Assembly (NCBI GenBank): GCA_022315425.1
Contig: JAIUPT010000036.1
Coordinates: 744,001-808,000, forward strand
Length of the DNA: 64,000 nt
Direction of reading: 5' to 3'
Origin: Pseudevernia furfuracea
Taxonomy: Eukaryota > Ascomycota > Lecanoromycetes > Lecanorales > Parmeliaceae
Below, piece by piece: positions 9,349-20,367 of this stretch. The position numbers were made by a program, and so were the translations under genes. Under the pieces are notes generated by a model that searched no databases, had not been told where the DNA came from, and saw nothing but the letters and a program-made list of their open reading frames with translations. How positions within the stretch are numbered: position 1 is the stretch's first letter; each line of letters begins with the position of its first letter.

Positions 9349-12047
9349 CTAGCAAACCCCTCCCGGGCAACCAATTTGCGTTCCAAACACGTCGCCCGAT
9401 ATGCCAACAATCTGCATAACAGCATTGATAACCCCACCGATACCTTCTCCCGCTATCCACCCAGCCGCAACAGCATAACCATACTTTTCAAAAGATCTCG
9501 CACTTACCTTCATCCAGTACCAAGTCAATAGAGCCCCCATCAGGATTGCAGTCGCGTAAATCGAGGCCGGAATGATGAAAGCCATGGCTATCACCATCAT
9601 GCTCGGATGGTATTGCCTCATCCAATGCCATCGTCCGGTCCAAAGAAGATGTCGGACCAACACACTAGCACTACCCACCACAGCCAGTATCACTGCGAAT
9701 ATTACGCTAGATCGAGGAATGCTCGAGGCAGGATCCGTTGCGGCCACGGCAATTGCACGCCAGGCCGCTGCCGATGGAACCTGAAATGCACAATGCGTCG
9801 CACCGGCGTCGTTGACACAACTGTAGGCAGAGGCGAACAAGACATAGACGCCTGGGGCAATGAAACTCGCAAAGACGGTCCCAATGCCTTGAGCCAGCCA
9901 CTGTTGTTTCGGCGACGTACGCAGCAGAAATCCGACTCGAAAGTCTCCCGTAAGATCTATATGCAGAGTCAGCAACTGGCCTAGGAAGTGAGGAAAGACT
10001 CAACTGACCAGCTGCTTGACTAGCGCCAATAGCTGAAAGCGCTCCACCAAGGAGACTGAGACGTTGCATCTTTGCCAGAGTCCAGCCTTGCCCTGAAGCT
10101 TCCGCTCCGAGGACGACTTGAGAAGATGTTGAAGCCGCAGTCAAAGGCGTGATGTCTGTTTCATGGGTGCTTAGTAAGAGTGTCACCAGAACAAGTGGTC
10201 AGAGTATCTCACCGGTGGTGCCTGCAGCTTGAACGGCTAGGAAGGAAAACAAGAACGCCATCAGCAACGCGAGACAAGTCTCGCGAATGGGCAAGCCGTA
10301 TTGGATTTTCATGACCAGGCATGCCAGAATAAGCGTGACCAGAAGTCCTGGTAGCCACATCCAAGTCTTAACCAAGTCTTCAGGCGATGCGGGATCTTCA
10401 ACGACGTCGGATTTTCCTGGGTCCGCCTTTTGAAATTTTTTGTTTTCTATGACGGAGGGAAATCTGGATGAGCCCAACTGCGAAAAATTGTTCCACACAG
10501 CTTTTGCAGGGAGCCAAAATATACGCCATTGGCAGGCAAGTTCTGTAAGAAATCTCAACTTTGTCCTTCTCAACTCTTAGTATTCCACCTACCTGTTAAT
10601 GAGACTGCTACTAGGCAGGCAATCGCAGGCCAAAGAAGCCAGTATCTTGGACTTGGGTGGCTGGCGCGGGTGAATTCATCAGATATGGCATGGTATGAGA
10701 CGAATCCTGTCACAGACGCTTCAGTGCCAAACGCAGCTCCGTAAGAGACCAGAAGTGGGCCGATAATGCCCCTTTCATCATCAGAATCATATGGTCGATT
10801 TTAGGAAGTGGAAGGAACCCACCAAGCAAGTAGAGAACCAACAAAAAAATTTATGGCAACATTGAGACCGACAAGCATGCCAGTTCCTATGAAAGCAGGC
10901 GACCACTCCACAAACCATCCCCAGTTTTCAAGGCCCATTGCGGTGCCACTTGATGGTACCAAAAAGAGGTACCAGGTGAAGGGGTGCCAATCCTAGAATT
11001 GAGGTCAGTCAAAGTTCCCAACCAAGCAACCAAGCAATCAAGAACGACCTTACCCACAGAATACCAACTGCATACTGAGATAGCACGCGAAGGACGACAG
11101 CGAATGCGAACGCCAAGCTGAGAACCCTCATCTTTCGCCGCGGAACAGAGGAACCATCATTGGCAGCTTGATGCATATTTCGAATCGTGATGGCAGTCGC
11201 AGAGGGGGTTGGGAAGATGAGGTGCGATTCCCGGGCTACCGAAATGATGAAGAACTTTCGTACTATACGTCACAACATACGTAAATCAAACGCGTCACCA
11301 AACCTTTTCTACGCAGTGATATTCAACGTACATGGTGTTGCGAAGAAAAGACCAAAATATCCACCTACAGCAGTTAACGTCACAAGCCTCCAAAAATCTT
11401 CCGCGGGGGAGGTCAGCAGGCCGAGCTGGTACATAGCCGGAAATGTCGAGGTGAAGACATTACTCATCCCACCAGCTGCAGTTGCAGTTGTTTGCACGAT
11501 GTTGTTTTCTCGAGGTCCGAAGTTCCCTCCCAGGAACGGCATATGCCTTAGGAACTCCGGACATGATTTCAGGAGTGCGTAGCCAACAATTGACTATAGC
11601 TCCATGTAGTCAGTATACAGATAGAGGTCTAGGTAACATACAATCAGAAGAAAAGAACATACTGCGAAGAGATTTGCAGATGCTGTCCAGCCTGACTTCA
11701 GGCCCAGGTAGATGTTGGATGCGTTGACTAATGCCCCACACACGACACCGACAGCAATGGCACGAAAAGTCAAGATGTTCTCGTTGTCCTCGGCAAGGCC
11801 ATCTAGTGGTGAAAAGGGATCGTCCGTGAATCCATCGGTGGTCTTTTCGTCGTCATTGAAGGCTTTCTCGGAGTCGTCGATACGGTACTTGGCGTCACTC
11901 TGACTTGATGAGCTTACACGACGATAGCCGGATAAAAGCGACCTGTTTTGTTGTATTAGCTCTCGTCGGCATCCTAGTATCCGATGTCCAGGATTCGCAC
12001 TCTTCAGCAGGAGTGTCTACATCACTCCGAGATTTTGAATGAGCCAT
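9349..12047 (-). CDS. OPT-family oligopeptide transporter
   Basis: Nine exons: complement(join(9349..9956, 10009..10155, 10213..10542, 10593..10771, 10823..10992, 11054..11262, 11332..11593, 11663..11942, 12001..12047)), 743 residues, every junction in phase. Family signatures in order: ALVNASNIYLGLKSGW, NIVQTTATAAGGMSNVF, FPAMYQLGLL, DWHPFTWYLFLVP, YGAAFGTEASVTGF, WLPGLLVTLI, and DLTGDFRVGFLLRTSP, with many hydrophobic helices. OPT proteins are proton-coupled importers of small peptides (about 3-6 residues), glutathione or metal chelates. Beside a peptide cluster and two secreted sedolisin-family genes it could take up processed peptide or handle self-resistance; simple nutrient uptake is the alternative. 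RiPP export is usually assigned to MFS or ABC proteins, so an export role is less likely. Confidence 0.93.
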
Positions 12048-12855
12048 TGCCAACATTCATAGCAAGGCTTCGCGCAGGAGGAGTAGTGAAATGAGCCAGC
12101 AGTGGAGTTGCGAGATTCAAGAAAGGCGACTTTCGCTCATTCTAGAGGAGAATAGCCATACGAGACAGGTGGATGAGAACAATAGCCATCGTCTCACTGA
12201 ACGCCGACCCCATAATCAACTTGCATCAATGCTCACTAGCCTGACTTGCATTCACGAGTACCGAGAAGGTAGATAGATACTTGTATGCTCCAGCTTTGCA
12301 GCTGCGGGAGAAGTGACAATGCAGGAGCCTTAGCCTCTTTCGGGTAAGCGTTCAAGCGTCATCATTAGCGTAGGTAAAGTACTACGTACGTGCGTACTAA
12401 CAAAAGCGGATATTCAACAGTCCTTCCTGCAGACCTGCAACATGCCCCATCAAATCAACTTTACCCTGCACTGAACACTTGATCCCAAAATACTCCAATA
12501 CTCCTTCTGCAAGGCCTGGGCCAGGCGGATCACTAAACCTGCCCGAAAGCCTGACATTTAAGCCAATCGTGAACGGTTTCTACACCACCGTGATAGGTCG
12601 ACGAGACAATCCGAAGCCCAAAGCTCGACACAACAATGGGCATCTATCTGTTTGCAGGAAATGAGTACGGTAGATTTAGGCAATATAGGTTGATTACATA
12701 GCTGCAGATTTGTTCTGCCATCTATCATCACCATACCTGCAGCCTCTTGAATTCACCAAGTAAAAAGCCTCATATACCAAGGCTTAGTCTCGCGATATTG
12801 GCGTTCTTGAGCTAAAGATCTCAATGTTGGGAACCACTTAAACAAGATTAGTCTA
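12048..12855. other. intergenic region upstream of the OPT gene
   Basis: About 800 bp between the OPT start and the end of sedolisin 1. Open frames of about 60 residues show no motif. Nothing else seen. Confidence 0.5.
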
Positions 12856-14821
12856 TTAGTCGTGAGGCTCAGGAATAGGTAGAATACCACTTACAGGCGT
12901 ACCGAAACCCGTCGCTGCATCCCAGCCCTTTTTGGCTGGAAACCCAGTCGTATTGCATCCGGGATTAGATCCTGCAACCACATCGGTAAACCCACCAAAG
13001 CCTTTTGAGTATATCCAGGGATTGAGCCAGCCAAGTGCAGGTTTGCCTTCAGCGGCCAGGGCATCGTTGACGAGCGAGAAGATAGCTGCTGCTGCTGGAG
13101 AGGAGGCGCTCGTACCGTCTATGATGCGCGCAGTGCCATTCCACACCGTGATGTAATGATAGCCTCTGACGGAAATGTCGGGATAGCCGCGTCCTGTCTT
13201 GCTGTACAAGCCATCATGAAGAGAGCCCAGGCCATTGACATAAGAATCAACAGTGTCTTTTTGATAGTGAGGGCGAGGGAAGTAATTGCTGAAACCACCA
13301 CCAGCGACAAAAGTACGGCGAGCGTCGAATCCCGCAATCTCCGGGTCCCAATTTCTCGTTCCACCAACGGCTGTGACGTAGGGGCAGGATGCGGGAAACG
13401 TAGGCAGAAACATTGGCTTGTTGCTGCCATTGTTACTCCAACACATCCCATCGGCTCCAACGCCCTCATCACCACTTGCGAAGAGGACGGAGACACCACG
13501 GGCCCCGAGCTGAGCGAACCCTTGACAGGCGCGTTTGGCATACCAGTAAGGGACAGTCTGCTCTTCATCGGCATAAGATGTCGTTATGACTTGAGGTAAA
13601 TCTGGCTGGGCCAGCATGTATTGCAGCCACTCTAGGTACGGTTCATTTTTGTTCTCGGTAGAGAATCGGCTCCTCTGAAAAGGTGCTCGTCCACCAACGT
13701 TATATGTTGTGACGGGAATCGGATATGCAAGACCAATAATGGTCTCGGCGTTGAGATTACCCTCCAACCCAACAGTGCGCGTTGCTTGCTCTTCTGTGAC
13801 AGGGGTCTGCTGGTTTGATCCATGTGCCACGATCTCCGTCTTGATCTTGTATGCTGCTCCCACGGCATCGGGACGGTAACGTTTGAGGAATATCTCGATA
13901 TCGGACTGATTGTTGACTTGATCCAGATAGTTGACCAACCCAACGCGAACCCTCTCTGGCGCTTGAGGGGTGTAGTCAAGTGTACCATACAATGTACGGA
14001 GGCAGAGTGGTGAAGTTGCCAGCCGGTTACATGCTTGGGAAGGGCGAGGATTCTCCGGTAAATCTTTGATATCCGGGATATCCATATGACCCATCTCCGT
14101 CCGATCTATTTTCACCAATTCGTCATAAGTGGGCGAGCCGTTCTCTCCCAGACCTGTGGACGGCGCCTCGGAACGTGATTTGAGATGATTTGGCTGTCTT
14201 TTGGTGCGGAAAAAGGCATTGGTTGGGTGTACAGCTTCGATATGGTCGTGTAAATGCATAGGAAGCGACCAACGTGACGCTCGAAGCGCTGTCGTTCCAT
14301 CATCTGCATGACGATATATGTAGTATTCTGTGTCGAGCAAACTCTCTGCGACGTGCACCGGGAGATTTATGTTTATCCAGTCGCGCGATGAACTGTAGCT
14401 GAAATCGTGAACCTCATAGTCCAACAGCCAATCTCGCACCAGGTCATCTGCCTCTTTAGTCGGTTTGACTAATTCACCGACTTCGGCCGCTGAGAGATGT
14501 AGTCCATATCGGTGGTGATATGGATCAGAAACTGTCAAGGACGCAATCTAATGAGCAAGAAAGACTTTGTTGCTATTTGAAAGGGAGAAAGGCCATACCT
14601 TCGTAAAGATGTTTTTCAAGCTCATCAAATCGGCCATGCTTCAAAGCAATTTGCAGATGAATATATTCTTCAATGGGCGCCCGCGCGATTATCTCCCACC
14701 CAGAAGGCACAGGATGATTGTCTTTGACGACATATGGTGAACGGGTATGCAATGGTGAAGCACTCGTCACTGGAAGCGGGATGAGGGCAAGCGCCAAGAC
14801 CGCAAGGCTGAAGTTCCACAT
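12856..14821 (-). CDS. sedolisin (S53, tripeptidyl-peptidase-like) with Asp-to-Asn at a catalytic position
   Basis: Exons 14821-14599 and 14531-12856, 632 residues. Signal peptide (MWNFSLAVLALALIPLPVTS), inhibitory prodomain with VSDPYHHRYG, then the S53 catalytic domain. Catalytic Ser is in GTSASSP (Ser about 549) and the oxyanion Asp in ASGDEG (about 429). The Glu/Asp dyad motif, normally ExxLD, reads EGNLN (331-335): Glu is kept but Asp is Asn. The calcium-site end GWDAATGFGTP is present. Family: acid serine peptidases secreted by fungi that release tripeptides. The Asn change predicts weakened or altered activity. Neighbours are the OPT transporter and a second sedolisin, suggesting a peptide-handling set. 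Divergent from the DOMON-b561 gene. Confidence 0.93.
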
Positions 14822-15463
14822 TGGAGGGAATCATGAATGTGAAGCCATAACCTCACAAGATAAATATCGATCCAAGAGACAATCAATTCATTGTTTCCCA
14901 CTTTCTCAGTTCTCGAGAAACAAAGTATGAGTAGGATCTATCTCGCCATGCCAACTTGCCATTTAGCGTAGGCAAAACGCCTGCGAATGCATGCATCGCT
15001 GCGGTCTCTGCACACCACACCTACTTTGATAATCGGAAAGCCTAATAGCTACCAAAGCACTTGTTCACTTACTGCTGGCCCCTATTCAATGACATGAAAT
15101 GAGTCGATGTGGAAATGACTAAACAAGGTGACTTGGACATTTAGCCTGCAGAGTCTGTCATATCTTAGCGCTAATGCATGGTCATCCTCTGTCAACAGAA
15201 GCCTCGGAAGCTTTTTATCGATACTGCACAGCGAATAGTCCTAAAAACCCTGCGGAATAACGCTGCAAATGTGCTGTCTTATCGCTCTGGCCAGCTCGAC
15301 ATATTTCCGTCAAGGCCGCTTGTCAACTCACTGCACGGCGGGCGGCCCTGACCTCCGAGCACCCTCCTTTAAGTTGGCTTGAGTGTCCAGCCCACATTTT
15401 GGCCTGCACCGTTTCACCATATAGTAATCTCGTGGTGAAGCAATCACTTCTCGATCTGCCGCC
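14822..15463. promoter_or_regulatory. divergent promoter region
   Basis: 642 bp shared between sedolisin 1 (minus) and the DOMON-b561 gene (plus). No gene and no recognised site. Confidence 0.45.
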
Positions 15464-16855
15464 ATGAAGTCTCTCAGCATTCTCACCTCTCTACTCTTAT
15501 CCCTTCTGGGCGCATTCTGGATCTCTGTTGTAAGTGCGGAGCCAGTGCAGTACTGCAAATTCGGTTCGCCAGATCATCCAGATGAGGACATCGACTTCTG
15601 TATGGGTGCATTGATGTATCAAAATGCTTCGACCAAAGCCCACGACATGTTCCTGACAATGACCCTCCGCCGTCACCAAGGCTCTGCATTGGGCTGGACT
15701 GCAATTGGGCCTGGTACCGTCATGAAAGGGTCCCTTATGTTTATCGTCTACGGCGATCCGCTAAGTCACGAAGAGCCCATTGTGAGCATCCGAACTGCGA
15801 CCGGTCATCATCAACCGACGCTCCTCATGAAGTCTGACATGGCCAATGGGATGGATCTCCGAGTCATAAGATCATCATGGCTTCCAGACGGCGGCCACGA
15901 CCAAGATCCAAGGAATCCATCATATATCGCCAGAATCTCAATAGTTTGCTACTCCTGCCACCTGTGGTCTGGCACGGATATCTCAGCTCAATCCAAATCC
16001 CAGCCTTGGATATGGGCCTGGAATGCCAAGCAGAAGTTCGACGTCTTCTCATTCGACGCGCATCTCAAGATGCACAAGCACCACGCCGGCGCTGGCGGCT
16101 GGGGCAACTTCTACCTCGACATGAGCCGCTCTATCAGCACAGCTCGGTTCCCTCCTTCCTTGCCCCCGATCAGACCCAAAGTCGCAACCCTTGGGGCCTC
16201 CGATACACCTATGTCCTTCTCAGGTTCCGTCGTCAAAGTGACAGTCGGCCCAGGATCTTACTTCCACGGCCTTGTCCTAGCAACGGCCTTCCTGCTCCTC
16301 TTCCCCGCCGGTGTCATTGGTCTGCGTGCTGGATATCCGAAGTCATTCGCTTACCACTGGATCATCCAACTATGTGCATCCAGCCTTCTCCTCTTGGGCC
16401 TTGGTCTCGGTCTGCTCAAAAGTCGCAAAATCAACACTGTCCATCAAGGGGTAGGGATTGCTCTTGCTTCTGCTATCGGAATCCAGGGCCTTTTGGGCTG
16501 GTGGCATCACAGGAGATTTGTCAGCTTGCATCGACGTACGTGGGTGTCGCATGTGCATATCTGGCTTGGGAGACTGGTTATTGTTGCTGGATGGAGTAAT
16601 GTTGTTAGTGGACTATTACTCCGTGGGTACAAGAAGAATAGCGCGGCAGTCGTTATTGTAATCGTTGTTGTGTGCTTGCAGGCAGTGGGACTAAGTGGAT
16701 GGACCTTTCGAGTGCAGAGGAAACAGGCAGAGTATACACCCAAGCCGTCCTGGGCGAAGGCTGGGGACGATACTTTTGCTCTGTCCACCAGTGACGATGA
16801 GAATGATAACGACGATGACGATGAGGCTAAGGATGAAGCGAATAGGGAAGTTTAG
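15464..16855 (+). CDS. DOMON-cytochrome b561 membrane redox protein
   Basis: Intronless, 463 residues. Signal peptide (about 1-25), a DOMON/CDH-type cytochrome domain (about 27-235), then a five-helix b561 region (about 265-410) with heme-ligand-type histidines in HGLVLATAFLLLFPAG, HQGVGIAL and HIWLGRLVIVAG, and a very acidic cytosolic tail (SDDENDNDDDDE). Proteins of this build pass electrons across the plasma membrane and are called iron-reductase-domain proteins in fungi. In this cluster it might supply reducing equivalents for oxidative tailoring, but a general ferric-reductase or lignocellulose role is equally possible. Its gene sits between the two sedolisins. Confidence 0.9.
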   Translation: MKSLSILTSLLLSLLGAFWISVVSAEPVQYCKFGSPDHPDEDIDFCMGALMYQNASTKAHDMFLTMTLRRHQGSALGWTAIGPGTVMKGSLMFIVYGDPLSHEEPIVSIRTATGHHQPTLLMKSDMANGMDLRVIRSSWLPDGGHDQDPRNPSYIARISIVCYSCHLWSGTDISAQSKSQPWIWAWNAKQKFDVFSFDAHLKMHKHHAGAGGWGNFYLDMSRSISTARFPPSLPPIRPKVATLGASDTPMSFSGSVVKVTVGPGSYFHGLVLATAFLLLFPAGVIGLRAGYPKSFAYHWIIQLCASSLLLLGLGLGLLKSRKINTVHQGVGIALASAIGIQGLLGWWHHRRFVSLHRRTWVSHVHIWLGRLVIVAGWSNVVSGLLLRGYKKNSAAVVIVIVVVCLQAVGLSGWTFRVQRKQAEYTPKPSWAKAGDDTFALSTSDDENDNDDDDEAKDEANREV

Positions 16856-17171
16856 CAACTTTTTCATGATTGAAATTGTCAGTATAAGTACAGTGGTTAC
16901 GTAGAACTGGTGTAACGACTGCTACGCCGCGGTGTGCGCATTTGCAGGCACACCCGTAATCTACCTTCAGCTTTGGGGACTGCATTCAGGCCTGGTCTGA
17001 TCAGATCGAGCAAACCTCGGAAAAAGGCGCAGATGGCTTCGAGATACTTTCGAGCATCGAAGTCAGGACTGGGACATTGCTTGACAGGAATGGCTTCCGT
17101 CAACGCTTGTGTGATGAGGTACTTCTTTGCGGAAAAGCTTGATCTATCCCAAAAATCAAATCATGCCGATA
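16856..17171. other. convergent intergenic region
   Basis: Short gap between the DOMON-b561 gene and sedolisin 2, which converge. An open frame at 16897-17103 (minus) has no recognisable motif. Confidence 0.45.
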
Positions 17172-19068
17172 TCAATGGATCCAATCATACGGACACTTGT
17201 CCGGTCCCCTGTCCATGGTCAATGCCAACTGTAATAGCTTCTGGAAATCCGGGAATCCCAACCCAGTCGCTGGATCCCAGCCCTCGGTTGCGTTCCAGCC
17301 AACATAGGGAATCAAGTTTGCCCCAGGAATCACTCGGTGACGTTGTATGTTACTGCCCACGCAGCCAATGGAGCCTCCCAGTGTGATGTCTGTGAGACCG
17401 TTCACTCCATACTTGTAGAGCCAAGGGTTGAGAAAGCCCATTGAAGGCAGGCCTGCCCGGAATCGCGCATCGTTCAGCAAGCCAATGAGCCCAGCCCAAG
17501 CTGCATTGCCTCTGGTGCCACCGCTGGGTGCGATTGGTGCAACATTAAACAGTCCCTGGAAGACTTATCAGCGATCAGATTCGGCAGTGTGAACTCAGCG
17601 ATGAGACAGTCCAACATACCTGATTGTCAGGGCTGTAGCCCTGCAAGGATAGATCAGGGGAGGCCCGACCTTGTTGGTTGATAAAAGGTTTATAGTAGGC
17701 CAATGTCTCATTGCTGATGTGGTTATTGAAATATGTTTCAACAGCCTCCTCCTGATACCGCGGGCGGTCGAAATAGAAAGAGAATCCACCGGAGGAGATA
17801 TTCCATGTAATGAGCGGGTTGGTTTGGTTGGTTTCTCCAACTCCTGTAATGTAGGGACAGCTCGCAGGGAACTGAGGTGTGAATTGAGGCTGATTTTTGC
17901 CATCATTAGATAGACATGCTGTACCTGGGCCCACACCGCCCATGGTCTGGATGACAGAGATTCCTCTGAGGCCCAACATTCCGATGCTGTCACACACACG
18001 TTCGGCATACTTGCGAGGAACTGTCTGCTCGTCGTCACTGTTCGAGTTCGTAATGACCTGTGGCAATTCGGCATTGGTTTTGGTCAGGATGTATTGATAG
18101 AGTGCAAGGTAGGGTTCGTTGTCATCGTCTGCTGGGGTTGGCCCATCGGCATTGGGAATATATGGCGGCAATCCTCCAACAATGTACTGCGTTACCGGCA
18201 GCTGACCATTGGTTAGGGCAATGATATTGAAAGCGTCAATTTCAACAAGATGGGACCTAGTATTTGTCGGATCCTGGTTGTTGATGCCACCATTAACCAA
18301 TTCCACAGAAAAGTTGCGCGCTGGAATTCCATAAAGATCTTCGTACTTCTCAACATCACTGTAGGATGCACTACCGTTGAAATAAGCGCCCCATGCTATT
18401 CTGCTACCGGAATTTGGGTCTGCCGTGTAGTTGTTGACGTTGTAGACATCTCTTAAACAAGTTGGCGTCCAGAATCTTTGACAGGATTCGGCGACTTCAA
18501 AACCTGAAGATACAGATCTCTCGTACGATTGAGGAGGACTTTCAAGTTTGGCTGAGCCACCGAAGTAGGTTGTTGGGGAGATAAGATGAACATGTTCGTT
18601 CAAACTCTCAGGAATATAATAGTGGGTTGTTCGTACTCTCCGAACATTGTCATTCGCGTACGTGAGGAACGTTGTGTTGAGCAATTTGTTCGCATTGCGG
18701 GTTGAAGTGGAAAAGCTGACATGGTGGTTGTCCATGTTGATATCTCTGCTCGAGACTCCAGCTCCTCGCAGCCAAGATCGAACCTCGTCTTTCGCTTGGT
18801 CGGAAGGTTTGAAGAGGTTATCGACCTCATCGCGATCCAGATACTTGCCATAACAAGGACTATCGGGGTCTGACAGTCGGTGTAGTGCAGACTGCAAGAG
18901 CGAGATGTTCTGTTGTACCAGACTTATTTGCAGCCTCAAGGTTTCATCGTCCGGAGGACAGCCAACATGCCTCCACCCAGCAGGAAGAGAGTAAATCTGT
19001 TCGTGGGGCGTAGCGATGGTCTGCAATAGGAATAGGAATAGAGATAGGAATATACATATTAGGATCAT
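17172..19068 (-). CDS. pseudo-sedolisin (S53 fold without catalytic residues)
   Basis: Exons 19068-17620 and 17555-17172, 610 residues. Signal peptide, prodomain and S53 fold are intact (FPASCPYITGVGETN, GWNATEGWDPATGLG), and the gene has no stop or frameshift. However, GTS of the catalytic Ser reads GTRGN (Arg about 498), the SGD oxyanion motif is deleted (QTMGGVG, about 375-380), and the ExxLD dyad reads LVEID (274-278), so the Glu position is Leu. It therefore cannot work as a normal sedolisin. Maintained frame with lost catalysis suggests a binding, inhibitory or chaperone-like role, perhaps a substrate trap; recent decay is the alternative. It diverged strongly from its neighbour at 12856-14821, so it is not a fresh duplicate. 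Confidence 0.9.
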
Positions 19069-20367
19069 GGTGACTAAGCTGGCTGAAAGTGGTCGAGTGT
19101 GGGGGCTAAGGGTATAGGAAGAGATGAAGAGATTTGATGATGGTGGTATCTGTCGCAGATGGGCCGCTCATGGAGAAAAATGCGACAAAGGAAGAGCTTT
19201 GGCATGTCGGAAAGTAAGATAAGATACTACTCTATCTTGCGCACACATACACACACTCTCTCTCCCTCCCTTTCTCTCTACATGCACGGAGCCGGACACG
19301 CATGAAGGATTCAATGGCTTGCTTGCCTTTGAATTGAGCCTTCGAGTACTGCAAAATGTCAGGATTCGCTCGAGGCAAGTTTGATGAGAGGCATTGAGAG
19401 GCATTGATTGGATTGTTTGATTTTGAGATGGCGTCTAGGCGGTGAGGCCTAAGGTGACCTTACTGACTAGCCTATAGGTATGTAGGACTTTCTGCAATGT
19501 CAAAGACTCAAACTGAAAGTAGGTACTTAAAGTAAAATCAATAAGAATGTTTTACAGTAAGGTGCCCAGCCTAGGCTCACAGCCGATTACCCCACCCCAA
19601 TACTTAAGTGCGTCTTGACGGTCATGACGCTGCAGGACGGGAACTTGCATCAGCTCATAAGCTCAGGCCTTTTGCATACACCACAGGACCACCACGTCAG
19701 GTACTTTATATCCCAGGAAATTGCATTTTGTGTAGTACGAGTACGAGTACGACACCCGGATGCCTTGTCTCCTCTGTATTCAGTGCCTATGACCAGCCTT
19801 ACACCCGTGCCTCGCTTCGGAGGTCAATCATTTCGCTCATTACGGCATGCCCCTCCTATAGGGCCGGTGGGGCCAAGCTGAGACTAGGTCAGCAGTACTT
19901 TAGCCACCTAGCCAAACGTGCGGAACATGTCTACCGTACTTACCTTAGTTAAGCCTCTTTGGAAATAACGATAGTCACACTTCCTCCAAACCACGGCCTT
20001 GATGACTCACCCCAATAGCTCGGGAGCAAGTGTACCATTCTGCGCGCTGGAGTGGGAAAAGTGCGAGCATGATCCAGTATTTCTTCAGAAAAATGCTGGC
20101 AGGCAATGGAATCATGAAGAGACTAGCATTACTGAACAAGGGACACTACTTACTCAATGAATAGATCAAGCTGAATAGATAGTGTTGTAGCAAAGAAATG
20201 CGTGTGCGTATCGAAACTACCTTTCCCGCCTACGCCGACGAGGCCTTCCGTCGAAAGCCCGCGACACTCTAGTCGGTGAATCTAGGTTGGATTCGAGAAG
20301 GAGAAGGAGAAAAGCACAGACGGCCTGGGATCCTCGAGGTTGACGTAAGTCGGCCTTCCGTGTCAAC
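19069..20367. other. intergenic region
   Basis: About 1.3 kb between sedolisin 2 and the bZIP gene. Only short frames without motifs (19608-19952, 19615-19881). A small CA/CT-rich tract at about 19238-19280. No gene supported. Confidence 0.5.
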
